Shown here one piece after another: positions 1 to 5,104 of a stretch of DNA of 6,351 bases. The position numbers and the translations under genes are program-made. Positions within the stretch are counted from its first letter, which is position 1. Each line of letters begins with the position of its first letter. The stretch is from Nitrospinota bacterium (GTDB lineage Bacteria > Nitrospirota > Nitrospiria > Nitrospirales > UBA8639). The DNA is taken from contig JADFRB010000124.1 in NCBI GenBank assembly GCA_022561525.1, forward strand, positions 1-6,351, written 5' to 3'. Below the pieces are notes generated by a model. It was not told where the DNA came from and made no database searches. It saw only the letters and a program-made list of their open reading frames with translations.

Positions 1-1
1 G

Positions 2-730
2 AGTGGCACTCTCACCACCAAGTGTTCGTGTCCGGCTAGTGAACAACCGTTTTGCCGACATTGTGTTGCCGTGTTGTTGCACTATTTCCAATCCCGATCT
101 CTGGAGGAAGTTGTGGTGGAACCTGTGCAAGAACCTGCAAAAGAACCTGTAAAAGAACCTTCTAAGAAACCTGCCAAAGAATCCGTCAAAGAAATACCCA
201 GTGATCAGTCAGCAAGCGAGCCCCAGGCCGAGTCGAGCAATGTGGATTTCAAATTTCATGAAATTGGAGCGTTTGTTGATTGGATACACGGGGCCATGGA
301 TGCGTTGGCCAAGGATAAGCCTCTTCCAAATCTTCCAGATTTACCACCAGGAGCAGTTCGGAGTTGGACCGAGGCGATTCAGGACCTTCGAGTCCGATAC
401 CAGGCCAGTGAAGAAGAACGAACCCAAGCCCAGACAGAATTACGCGATTGTCAGAATCGGATCGCTACCCTCACACAGGATTTGGACAAATCCACGAGCG
501 AAGCCAAAAATTATAAAGTGAAGTACGCCGAAATGCGAAATGAGTTAGACCGTTGTCAAGAAATGCTTGAAAACCATGCGGTAGTTTTGAAAGAACGTGA
601 TAAGTACGTCGATCAAATGAATGGGTTGCGAGGCGAGCTTTTGCGGAGAGGGGCTGAGCTTGATAGTTTGGCGGATTCTCTCAAGCAAGTCTCAAGTGCC
701 TTGCAAGCCGCGACTCCCCAGCCGCGATAG
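2..730 (+). CDS. SWIM zinc-finger protein with coiled-coil C-terminus (5' truncated)
   Basis: The frame is open from base 2, so the gene starts before the window; a GTG at 71 is only an internal codon. Counting from base 2, residues 8-21 read C-S-C, seven residues, then C-R-H-C. This is the CxC...CxH signature of a SWIM zinc finger (ligands C8, C10, C18, H20), a fold known for DNA or protein binding. Starting the gene at 71 would discard this domain. Residues 40-63 form a Pro/Glu/Lys linker of six four-residue units of the EPxK type. After a helical stretch (about 70-110) comes a long charged heptad-like region (about 120-230) that looks like a coiled coil, ending in AATPQPR. 242 residues are visible. 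SWIM proteins often pair with SNF2 helicases or recombination factors, but no such partner is visible here. The SWIM call is strong; the biological role is unknown. Confidence 0.8.
   Translation, partial: SGTLTTKCSCPASEQPFCRHCVAVLLHYFQSRSLEEVVVEPVQEPAKEPVKEPSKKPAKESVKEIPSDQSASEPQAESSNVDFKFHEIGAFVDWIHGAMDALAKDKPLPNLPDLPPGAVRSWTEAIQDLRVRYQASEEERTQAQTELRDCQNRIATLTQDLDKSTSEAKNYKVKYAEMRNELDRCQEMLENHAVVLKERDKYVDQMNGLRGELLRRGAELDSLADSLKQVSSALQAATPQPR
119..190 (+). repeat. Six tandem 12-bp units encoding the EPxK linker
   Basis: Six in-frame 12-base units start at 119, 131, 143, 155, 167 and 179. The consensus is GAACCTGTAAAA, and the last three units have drifted. They encode EPVQ, EPAK, EPVK, EPSK, KPAK and ESVK. 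The linker between the SWIM finger and the coiled coil was probably built by slippage duplication and may vary in copy number between strains. Confidence 0.85.
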
Positions 731-853
731 GTTATAGTCCAGCGCAAGGCGAAGTTCCTCTTCTCACCGCCTCACGCCTCCCTGTTCACGAAGGTCAGGG
801 GAATTTTCTACTTTTCCAGAACAATCCGCGCGAGCAAGTAGACCCAAGATTGT
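731..853. other. Intergenic, nothing recognised
   Basis: This is the spacer after the SWIM gene stop codon. I see no strong terminator hairpin with a T run, no promoter-like hexamers and no coding signal on either strand. Confidence 0.5.
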
Positions 854-1033
854 CTACCATTCCTCCACTGAAGACAGATTCGATTCCATCCACAGCTCGA
901 GACGATCAACCACACAGTCAAACGCCTTGGCTGCTGCCGAATTAGGACTGTGACCTACGACAGGAAGGTATTGTTGAATGGATCGTTCCACGGCTTCGTC
1001 CTGAGGGATCTGTCCTGGGAGGCTGTCCGACAT
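854..1033 (-). CDS. Doubtful small ORF, 59 residues, unknown function
   Basis: Reading leftward from an ATG at 1033, this frame gives a 59-residue hydrophilic product that begins MSDSLPGQIPQDEAVERS and ends in SSVEEW. The frame also extends upstream to a TTG at 1108. I do not recognise the protein. It has no signal peptide, membrane segment or known motif, and there is no Shine-Dalgarno sequence ahead of the ATG. The start lies in the left arm of a large palindrome. The right arm carries the mirror-image ATG reading MSDSL on the forward strand, so the start could be a by-product of the repeat. The acidic, amphipathic composition is compatible with a real small protein. The region could equally be non-coding. 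Confidence 0.25.
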   Translation of the reverse strand: MSDSLPGQIPQDEAVERSIQQYLPVVGHSPNSAAAKAFDCVVDRLELWMESNLSSVEEW

Positions 1034-1176
1034 TAGGGATCGTCGCGAGATTGTGCTGGTTTGAGGCAGATTTTTCGATCGTTTGAGGCGAATAGTGGGA
1101 CTATTCAACGAAAAGGATCGGAAAAGCTGGCCAAATCCAGCACAATCGCAGTAGATCCGCTCATGTCGGACAGCCT
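1020..1176. repeat. 157-bp imperfect palindrome centred on 1098
   Basis: The two 77-base arms mirror each other around GGG at 1097-1099 with no length difference; 56 of 77 positions pair. The best-conserved blocks are the outer ends (AGGCTGTCCGACAT at 1020-1033, complement at 1163-1176), GATTGTGCTGG at 1049-1059 (complement 1137-1147), and the perfect inner hairpin GAATAGT-GGG-ACTATTC at 1090-1106. Substitutions without indels suggest an old element whose folding was preserved, such as a MITE or a structured RNA, or an inverted duplication of a gene start. Confidence 0.8.
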
Positions 1177-1256
1177 CCTAGATACCTTGTTCATCTCTTG
1201 TCCATTCTATGCGACAATGAGTTCAACAATTCTGGATATGAAAGTTGAATGCGTGG

Positions 1257-2276
1257 ATGCGATCGCCCAACCTGCCCAAACTGATGGCACTCGGTGGTTT
1301 AGTGGTGGTTGCCTCCGCTGCCGCATGTACAATCATGATACGGATGCCAGGAGAAAGCTACCAAGGTCCGCTGCCCCCCGCAACGGATGAACTCCGTGCG
1401 CTCGAGCAAGAACTGCATTCCTATGTCCAAACCCTGGCTGGCGATATTGGGGAACGGAATTTGTTTCACTACGACAAATTCCTTACCGCGGCAGAGTATA
1501 TCCGGTCCACTCTCGCGAACGTCGGGTATGAGGTGCAACGCCAAACCTATGAGGTGAAAGGGAAAGTCTGTGAAAACATTGAGGCCGAAGTTCTCGGAAC
1601 AGACCGACCGGATGAAATCCTTCTCATCGGGGCCCACTACGATTCGGTCCAAGGAAGTCCTGGTGCCAATGACAATGGCACCGGTGTCGCGGCCATGCTG
1701 GCCTTGGCCCGTGCGTTTAGACAGAGCCCATTAAAACGTACGTTACGATTTGTCGCGTTTGCCAACGAAGAGCCACCATTCTTTCAAACCGACGACATGG
1801 GGAGCCGCCATTACGCCCAACGGAGCAAACAGCGTGGCGAGTCCATTGTTCTCATGTTCAGCTTGGAGACGATTGGGTATTATTCTGATAACCCCGGAAG
1901 TCAAAGCTATCCCCCGCCGTTGAATTTCGTCTACCCATCCACGGGAAATTTCATTGCTTTCGTCAGCAACACGGAAAATGAGAGGTGGGTGCGAACGGTC
2001 ATTGACGGCTTTCGACAGCAGGTGCTGTTTCCTTCAGAAGGTGCGGTACTCTGGGGATGGATTCCCGGCGTCGGGTGGTCAGATCATTGGGCGTTTTGGA
2101 AGGAAGGGTTTCCCGCCGTCATGGTGACGGATACAGCCTTGTTTCGCTATCCCGCCTATCATACAGCCGAAGATACACCAGACAAAGTCAACTACGAGCG
2201 CCTCGCCCGCGTGGTGTCAGGGATGCAGCGGGTCATTACCACAATCGCCAATCAGCGAGATTCGGCACCTCCGTAA
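1257..2276 (+). CDS. M28-family metallopeptidase, exported
   Basis: Zinc-dependent M28 (aminopeptidase Y/PSMF-like) peptidase of 339 residues, probably removing N-terminal residues from peptides outside the cytoplasm. Numbered from the ATG at 1257, the co-catalytic metal site is complete: H127 and D129 in HYDSV, D139 in GANDNGTG, E171-E172 in ANEEP, E204 in SLETIGYY and H302 in YHTAEDTPDK. In M28 enzymes these correspond to the ligands of two Zn ions and the general base. WSDHWAFW near 275-282 is also typical of this bacterial subgroup. The N-terminus has basic residues followed by a hydrophobic stretch ending SAAAC, which is either a signal/anchor helix or a weak lipobox (A at -3 is not ideal). 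Start choice is uncertain: an in-frame TTG lies at 1245 and another ATG at 1284, with no strong Shine-Dalgarno for any; an in-frame stop at 1239 limits upstream extension. The gene appears to stand alone. The exact peptide substrate cannot be told. Confidence 0.9.
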   Translation: MRSPNLPKLMALGGLVVVASAAACTIMIRMPGESYQGPLPPATDELRALEQELHSYVQTLAGDIGERNLFHYDKFLTAAEYIRSTLANVGYEVQRQTYEVKGKVCENIEAEVLGTDRPDEILLIGAHYDSVQGSPGANDNGTGVAAMLALARAFRQSPLKRTLRFVAFANEEPPFFQTDDMGSRHYAQRSKQRGESIVLMFSLETIGYYSDNPGSQSYPPPLNFVYPSTGNFIAFVSNTENERWVRTVIDGFRQQVLFPSEGAVLWGWIPGVGWSDHWAFWKEGFPAVMVTDTALFRYPAYHTAEDTPDKVNYERLARVVSGMQRVITTIANQRDSAPP

Positions 2277-2371
2277 CCACGGACCGTCATCAAAACACAG
2301 ACATCGTCAAGTTGGTGGCATGCTGCTGGATGCGGAAGAATTTGCGGACCATGGTTGGTTCTTTTGAAGTG

Positions 2372-2401
2372 CCCCTTTGGAAAAGGGGGTTAGGGGGATT
2401 T
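2372..2401. repeat. REP-like hairpin CCCCTTT-GGA-AAAGGGG
   Basis: A perfect 7-bp stem (2372-2378 with 2382-2388) is followed by GGGTTAGGGGGATTT. Intergenic palindromes of this CCCCTTT...AAAGGGGG form are scattered in many copies in bacterial genomes. It lies about 95 bases after the peptidase gene and could help end its transcript, though no T run follows on the forward strand. Confidence 0.6.
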
Positions 2402-2427
2402 AGCATTCCGTTTATCCTGTGAATACC

Positions 2428-2475
2428 CCGCAGTCTTGCGGAGGGATTAGGGGTCAGATAAAGGGTCAGGTCTTG
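2428..2475. repeat. Hairpin plus doubled GGGTCAG motif, possible RAYT/REP remnant
   Basis: A 5-bp stem CCGCA-GTCT-TGCGG (2428-2441) is followed by GGGTCAG at 2451-2457 and again at 2463-2469, the second reading on as GGGTCAGGTCTTG. GGGTCAGGTCTT-type sequences next to small hairpins are often seen around REP-associated tyrosine transposase genes. No transposase is present here, so this would be a solo end or a remnant. The family link is from memory and not proven by the sequence. Confidence 0.4.
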
Positions 2476-2612
2476 TATTGCCACATTTTGAGATTTTGGT
2501 TGCACTGTAACATGACAATTCGTGGATGGGGTTTAGTTTGTGTTAGCCTGAAGACTATCGATATTTCACACACATGATTCAATGGCGATCCCGGCAATAA
2601 TGTGGAGATCAG

Positions 2613-2621
2613 TGGTATAAT
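2613..2621 (+). promoter_or_regulatory. Extended -10 promoter TGGTATAAT
   Basis: A perfect TATAAT hexamer at 2616-2621 is preceded by TGG, making a TGn extended -10 element. No good -35 hexamer is seen about 17 bases upstream, as is common for extended -10 promoters. Transcription would begin near 2628, giving a leader of roughly 67 bases before the ATG at 2695. Confidence 0.65.
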
Positions 2622-2657
2622 AGAGTGTGTAGGGTTTTCATTTTCCTAATCACGCCT

Positions 2658-2676
2658 ACCCGCATTGTTGGCGGGT
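2658..2676 (+). promoter_or_regulatory. Leader hairpin ahead of the ABM-like gene
   Basis: ACCCGC (2658-2663) pairs perfectly with GCGGGT (2671-2676) across a 7-base loop, inside the predicted leader and 7 bases before the AGGAGGA. Only a short T run follows, so it is a weak terminator at best. It may instead protect the 5' end or act as an attenuator or protein-binding site. Confidence 0.4.
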
Positions 2677-2694
2677 TTCTGCCAGGAGGATGCC

Positions 2695-3087
2695 ATGTTC
2701 GGTCCCATCACACTCCCCTTTGGGGTAAAAATGCTCTTCAATACTGTCAAGCTCAAACCCGGCGTGAGTTTCGATCAGGTCGAGTTGGCCGTCGGAGAAA
2801 TGTGCATGGTCGTGAATGAAAGGTACGGTGGTGAGAAAGGGGGCTTTATCGCGGGGCAGGTGTTTAAGTTCTCTGGTTTCGTCTCGGATGAAGGCTCATT
2901 CACTGATTCCAAGGCCAGCGATGATCATTATGCTATCGTGACCTATTGGCGCTCGTTTGAGGATCATGAAAAATCCCATGCCGATGATATTTTTAAACAG
3001 AAATTTGACGCGTTGTTGGCCCTGTGTTCGGAGACGAAAGAATTGGGATATGATCTGCTGTGGCAAGGTGAAGCCAAGGCTTCGTAG
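2695..3087 (+). CDS. ABM-like dimeric alpha/beta-barrel protein, 130 residues
   Basis: The start is well fixed: AGGAGGA at 2684-2690 lies 4 bases before the ATG at 2695, so an upstream in-frame TTG at 2665 is unlikely. The product is a small soluble cytoplasmic protein with no signal peptide. Its pattern resembles the antibiotic-biosynthesis-monooxygenase-like ferredoxin fold: a first strand (MLFNTVKLKPG, about 13-23), a helix (SFDQVELAVGEMCMVVNERY), a central strand (GGFIAGQVFKFSGFV), then HYAIVTYWRSFEDHEKSHAD (about 80-99), where a strand and the start of the next helix match the YWxSxEDhexSH style of ABM proteins, followed by an alpha-helix and a final strand YDLLWQG. ABM-fold proteins include haem-degrading and quinone-forming monooxygenases as well as many of unknown activity, and I cannot choose among them. 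It has its own extended -10 promoter and a leader hairpin, so it is probably monocistronic. The gene is real; the fold is likely and the function unknown. Confidence 0.75.
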   Translation: MFGPITLPFGVKMLFNTVKLKPGVSFDQVELAVGEMCMVVNERYGGEKGGFIAGQVFKFSGFVSDEGSFTDSKASDDHYAIVTYWRSFEDHEKSHADDIFKQKFDALLALCSETKELGYDLLWQGEAKAS

Positions 3088-3226
3088 ATAAACCACCTTT
3101 CGGTCGTGCCATCTTCGATTCACAAGAAAACTTACAATATTCGCCTGGTCAGACAAATCTGTGGTGAACTCTGGTTCAGGTAGTGCACCATTGGTGTAGA
3201 AAACGGCCGGCCCCGTACGGCGACGT
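3088..3226. other. Intergenic, nothing firm
   Basis: I see no clear terminator after the ABM-like gene. In the frame of the following degraded gene there is a short open run before 3197, ending at a TAG at 3197-3199, which could be more of the same pseudogene broken by a nonsense mutation. Confidence 0.4.
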
Positions 3227-3410
3227 GTGACCCCAGAAGAACTGGAAGTCTTCTTTGAGCAGGTCGCTTCTCTCCTTTCTCAGGAAGAAAGGGATAGAAT
3301 TCACTATTGACGAAATCGAACCTCCAAAAAAACTCAGGTCAATCAACGTTCAAGGCTTTGTTGTTGCAAAAGACAGGGTCTTTTTGTTTTTCTTCAGACT
3401 TCAAACTTAA
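3200..3410 (+). pseudogene. Frameshifted small gene of unknown family
   Basis: Two overlapping frames look coding and join end to end. The first, from just after a TAG at 3197-3199, reads KTAGPVRRRVTPEELEVFF, continues through EQVASLLSQEE, and stops at TGA 3308-3310; a possible GTG start is at 3227. The second, one frame over from about 3291, reads IEFTIDEIEPPKKL then SINVQGFVVAKDRVFLFFF and stops at TAA 3408-3410. A single-base insertion or deletion between about 3281 and 3296 would fuse them into one protein of about 60-70 residues with charged N-terminal helices and beta-strand-rich C-terminal half. No Shine-Dalgarno is visible ahead of the GTG. I do not recognise the family. It may be a dead gene or a sequencing error in a live one. 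Confidence 0.45.
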
Positions 3411-3422
3411 AGAAGACTGGGA

Positions 3423-3459
3423 CTAAGGACCTGCGAGAAAATAACTTGATCAATATCGC
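3423..3459 (+). repeat. Inverted repeat, left copy (partner 4924-4960)
   Basis: This 37-base segment is the reverse complement of 4924-4960 at 35 of 37 positions, with 29 consecutive identical bases (3426-3454 against 4929-4957). Weaker similarity continues inward to about 3485, against 4897-4923. Together the copies bracket the IS630 element and the MITE-like palindrome. Confidence 0.85.
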
Positions 3460-3471
3460 GCCAAGATTTGG

Positions 3472-3560
3472 GTCGGATTTGGACGGAACGATTGAGAAAA
3501 ACTCGAGGCATAGCACAGCTATGGTGAGGGTTTTTCGATTGAGGCCCGTTCAACCTCGTG
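3472..3560. repeat. Imperfect palindrome centred on 3516, cut by the IS
   Basis: The core is CATAGC-ACA-GCTATG (3509-3523). After a 4-base internal loop, a second stem pairs GAAAAACTC (3496-3504) with GGGTTTTTC (3528-3536) using one G.T pair. Weaker pairing continues out to about 3474/3558, right up to the IS end. CGATTGAG occurs directly repeated at 3489-3496 and 3536-3543 around the core. This looks like a stable hairpin element. Confidence 0.6.
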
Positions 3561-3562
3561 TA

Positions 3563-3574
3563 GTGTCCTAAACT
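3563..3574 (+). repeat. IS630 left terminal inverted repeat
   Basis: GTGTCCTAAACT, the perfect reverse complement of 4721-4732, preceded by TA at 3561-3562. Confidence 0.85.
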
Positions 3575-3585
3575 ATATAGAGATA

Positions 3586-3594
3586 TGCTATAAT
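3586..3594 (+). promoter_or_regulatory. IS630 transposase promoter, extended -10 TGCTATAAT
   Basis: A perfect TATAAT at 3589-3594 preceded by TGC lies just inside the left IS end. There is no clear -35 element. Transcription would start near 3601, about 30 bases before the transposase start, so the IS carries its own promoter. Confidence 0.6.
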
Positions 3595-3629
3595 GGCATG
3601 CATAATCAATTGGTCAGGAGGTTATGGCA

Positions 3630-4727
3630 ATGCCAGCACAAATTTTCATATCACTGAGTGAGCCGGAGAGAGTTGAACTCGACAAAGCCGCGTTGAGTCG
3701 AATGACGCCGGTACGGCTGGTGGCCCGAGCCAAAGCCATACGGATGGCGGCGGCCAACACACCCAGCTACCAAATAGCCGAACACCTCGGAGTCGGGATC
3801 AACACCATTGGACGCTGGCGCAAACGGTATGCCGAGTCTCGCATGGCGGGTATCGTCAAAGATCGGCCTCGTGGCGCGAATCACGGCGGCAAGAAGACGG
3901 TCGATCAGGAAACGTTACGGCAAAAAATCATCAAGAAAACGACACAGAAAAAACCTGAGGGCGCCACACACTGGTCAACACGAACCATGGCACAAGTCAT
4001 GGGGACGACCCACTCCTTCGTGAACCGGGTCTGGCAGGAGGCGGGACTGAAGCCGCATCTGTATACACACTTCAAAGTGAGCAACGATCCGCATTGTGAA
4101 GAGAAGCTTCGGGACGTAGTCGGCCTGTATCTGAACCCACCCGAAAAGGCCGTGGTCTTTTGTGTGGATGAGAAGAGCTCGATTCAGGCCTTGGATCGAA
4201 GCCAGCCGGGTCTCCCGATAAAAAAGGGGCGCTGCGGCACGATGACACACGATTATAAACGGCATGGCACCAGTACCCTGTTTGCGGCACTGAATGCGGC
4301 GACAGGTGCAGTGATTGGTGCATGCAAAACGCGCCACCGTCACGAGGAATTTTTATCCTTCTTACACACGATCAACAAACAGACCGCATCCGAACTGGAT
4401 CTCCACATCATCGTCGACAATTATGCGACCCACAAGCATGACAATGTCAAAAAATGGCTGAAACGCCACAAGCGGGTGCAGTTGCATTTTATTCCGACCA
4501 GCTCCTCCTGGTTGAATCTGGTGGAGCGGTTTTTTGGGTTACTGACCGACAAGGCCTTACGACGCGGGGTGTTCACGTCGGTCAAAGAACTGGAAGCAAC
4601 GATCCACGACTTTATTGCCCATCATAATGGTAATCCGAAGCCATTTGTGTGGACGAAATCAGCCAACAAGATTTTAGAAAAAGTCGAGAGGGCGAGGAAG
4701 GCATTATCATTAATGCGGGGAGTTTAG
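3630..4727 (+). CDS. IS630-family DDE transposase
   Basis: Cuts out and pastes the element at TA sites. An N-terminal helix-turn-helix region (about 45-70; PSYQIAEHLGVGINTIGRWRK) for binding the terminal repeats is followed by a second winged-helix-like part (about 95-145) and the RNase H-fold catalytic domain. From the ATG at 3630 the triad is D180 in CVDEKS, D263 in IIVDNYATH and E299 in SSSWLNLVERFF; 35 residues separate the second D from E, normal for IS630. The start at 3630 is preferred because AGGAGG (3616-3621) is 8 bases away; the in-frame ATG at 3624 is only 2 bases away but would add just M-A. At 365 residues the length is usual and no frameshift is seen, whereas many IS630 genes are split in two frames. 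The stop codon TAG lies inside the right terminal repeat. The transposase is probably functional. Confidence 0.95.
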   Translation: MPAQIFISLSEPERVELDKAALSRMTPVRLVARAKAIRMAAANTPSYQIAEHLGVGINTIGRWRKRYAESRMAGIVKDRPRGANHGGKKTVDQETLRQKIIKKTTQKKPEGATHWSTRTMAQVMGTTHSFVNRVWQEAGLKPHLYTHFKVSNDPHCEEKLRDVVGLYLNPPEKAVVFCVDEKSSIQALDRSQPGLPIKKGRCGTMTHDYKRHGTSTLFAALNAATGAVIGACKTRHRHEEFLSFLHTINKQTASELDLHIIVDNYATHKHDNVKKWLKRHKRVQLHFIPTSSSWLNLVERFFGLLTDKALRRGVFTSVKELEATIHDFIAHHNGNPKPFVWTKSANKILEKVERARKALSLMRGV

Positions 4728-4732
4728 GACAC
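4721..4732 (-). repeat. IS630 right terminal inverted repeat
   Basis: AGTTTAGGACAC, perfect complement of 3563-3574, followed by TA at 4733-4734. It includes the transposase stop codon at 4725-4727. Confidence 0.85.
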
Positions 4733-4737
4733 TACAC

Positions 4738-4896
4738 TAGAAACAGCAGTTGGGCGCAAAAAAGCCGTGTAAGACATTGGGGTGCATGGTGAAATACAAA
4801 AAGTCGTGGTCACCTCGGTGGTGATAAGACATTTTTGTATTTTGCCAGGTGCGCCAAGAGCTTGCGCGGACTTTTGTGATCCAACTGCTGTTACTA
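4738..4896. mobile_element. MITE-like palindrome, 155 bp, TA-flanked
   Basis: The element (4740-4894) is a near-complete imperfect palindrome centred on 4817 and flanked by TA at 4738-4739 and 4895-4896. Its ends pair at 13 of 14 positions (GAAACAGCAGTTGG with CCAACTGCTGTTAC). Pairing continues through the body with hardly any length change, to an inner stem of AAATACAAAAAGTC (4792-4805) with 4828-4842 and a tip of TCACC-TCG-GTGGTGA type. It has no gene. TA flanks, inverted ends and about 155 bp match a miniature inverted-repeat element mobilised by a Tc1/mariner/IS630-type transposase. Its ends do not match those of the neighbouring IS630, so that copy is probably not its driver. Confidence 0.65.
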
Positions 4897-4905
4897 GGTT
4901 CCAAG
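4856..4905 (+). repeat. Direct repeat, copy 1 (right part of the MITE-like element)
   Basis: The first 33 bases (4856-4888) are identical to 4958-4990, exactly 102 bases downstream. The next 17 match at 13 positions. Most of it is the right arm of the palindromic element, and the similarity runs on past the TA at 4895-4896. Confidence 0.85.
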
Positions 4906-4923
4906 ATGGCCCGAAGATTGGAT

Positions 4924-4960
4924 GCGAGATTGATCAAGTTATTTTCTCGCAGGTCCTAAG
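4924..4960 (-). repeat. Inverted repeat, right copy (partner 3423-3459)
   Basis: 35 of 37 bases are the reverse complement of 3423-3459. It sits between the two direct-repeat copies and overlaps the first 3 bases of the second copy. Confidence 0.85.
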
Positions 4961-5007
4961 AGCTTGCGCGGACTTTTGTGATCCAACTGCGGTTTCTAGG
5001 TTTAAAA
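4958..5007 (+). repeat. Direct repeat, copy 2 (solo end of a MITE-like element)
   Basis: A copy of 4856-4905 with no matching left arm beside it, so it looks like one end of a deleted or partial element. The TA inside TTTCTAGG corresponds to the flanking TA of copy 1. Both copies translate to the shared peptide RACADFCDPTAV, which reflects the repeat and not a gene. Confidence 0.8.
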
Positions 5008-5104
5008 GCCTTGGACGGACTTGGCGTTGAAACGCACATTATTCGCTAAAGGGAGGCAAAAGATTCGTATGGTCGGGTACGGGGAAAACGTGCGAGGGAA
5101 AAGC
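5008..5104. other. Intergenic, nothing recognised
   Basis: Spacer downstream of the HD-GYP stop codon. No terminator hairpin is evident on the reverse strand, and no gene or promoter is seen. Confidence 0.4.

Larger units (their letters stand above)
2277..2612. other. Intergenic, REP-like hairpins, no gene
   Basis: Between the M28 stop codon and the next promoter I see no convincing coding region. Short open frames here run through the palindromic repeats and carry the low-complexity PLWKRG-type translation that such repeats produce. The recognisable content is two hairpins (2372-2388 and 2428-2441) and a doubled GGGTCAG motif, described separately. Confidence 0.6.
3563..4732 (+). mobile_element. 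IS630-family insertion sequence, 1170 bp, apparently complete
   Basis: One DDE transposase gene lies between perfect 12-bp terminal inverted repeats, GTGTCCTAAACT at 3563-3574 and its complement at 4721-4732. TA dinucleotides flank both ends (3561-3562 and 4733-4734), matching the TA target duplication of IS630/Tc1/mariner elements. The symmetry goes three bases further on each side (GTG outside left, CAC outside right), so the inverted repeat may also be read as 17 bp (3558-3574 with 4721-4737). The simplest reading is insertion at the TA of a palindromic GTGTACAC site. Length, gene order and ends are normal for the family and nothing is broken, so the copy may be active. Confidence 0.88.

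Noticed and set aside
1187..1215. Possible -35/-10 pair (TTGTTC ... TATGCG) before the M28 gene
   Set aside because: The -10 match is poor and the spacing was picked to fit, so it is not convincing as a promoter.
1061..1390. Forward ORF of 109 residues starting in the palindrome
   Set aside because: It overlaps the M28 gene in another frame with no family resemblance beyond it, and its early part is the mirror of the reverse-strand ORF because of the palindrome.
2057..2422. Forward ORF overlapping the end of the M28 gene and the REP-like hairpin
   Set aside because: It is a shadow of the peptidase gene followed by translated repeat sequence (PLWKRG type).
2290..2505. Reverse ORF of 71 residues over the hairpin cluster
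   Set aside because: Its composition is that of translated palindromic repeats, with no start signal and no motif.
3975..4343. Reverse ORF of 122 residues inside the transposase gene
   Set aside because: It is an antisense shadow of a well-supported DDE transposase with its own promoter and ribosome binding site.
4856..5007. Possible CRISPR array from the repeated 33-mer
   Set aside because: There are only two copies, one lying inside a palindromic element. The spacing and the inverted repeat in the spacer do not fit a CRISPR array, and there are no cas genes.
4782..5030. Forward ORF of 82 residues with two copies of RACADFCDPTAV
   Set aside because: It runs through the MITE-like palindrome and its duplicated end. 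The peptide repeat simply follows the DNA repeat, and no ribosome binding site is evident.
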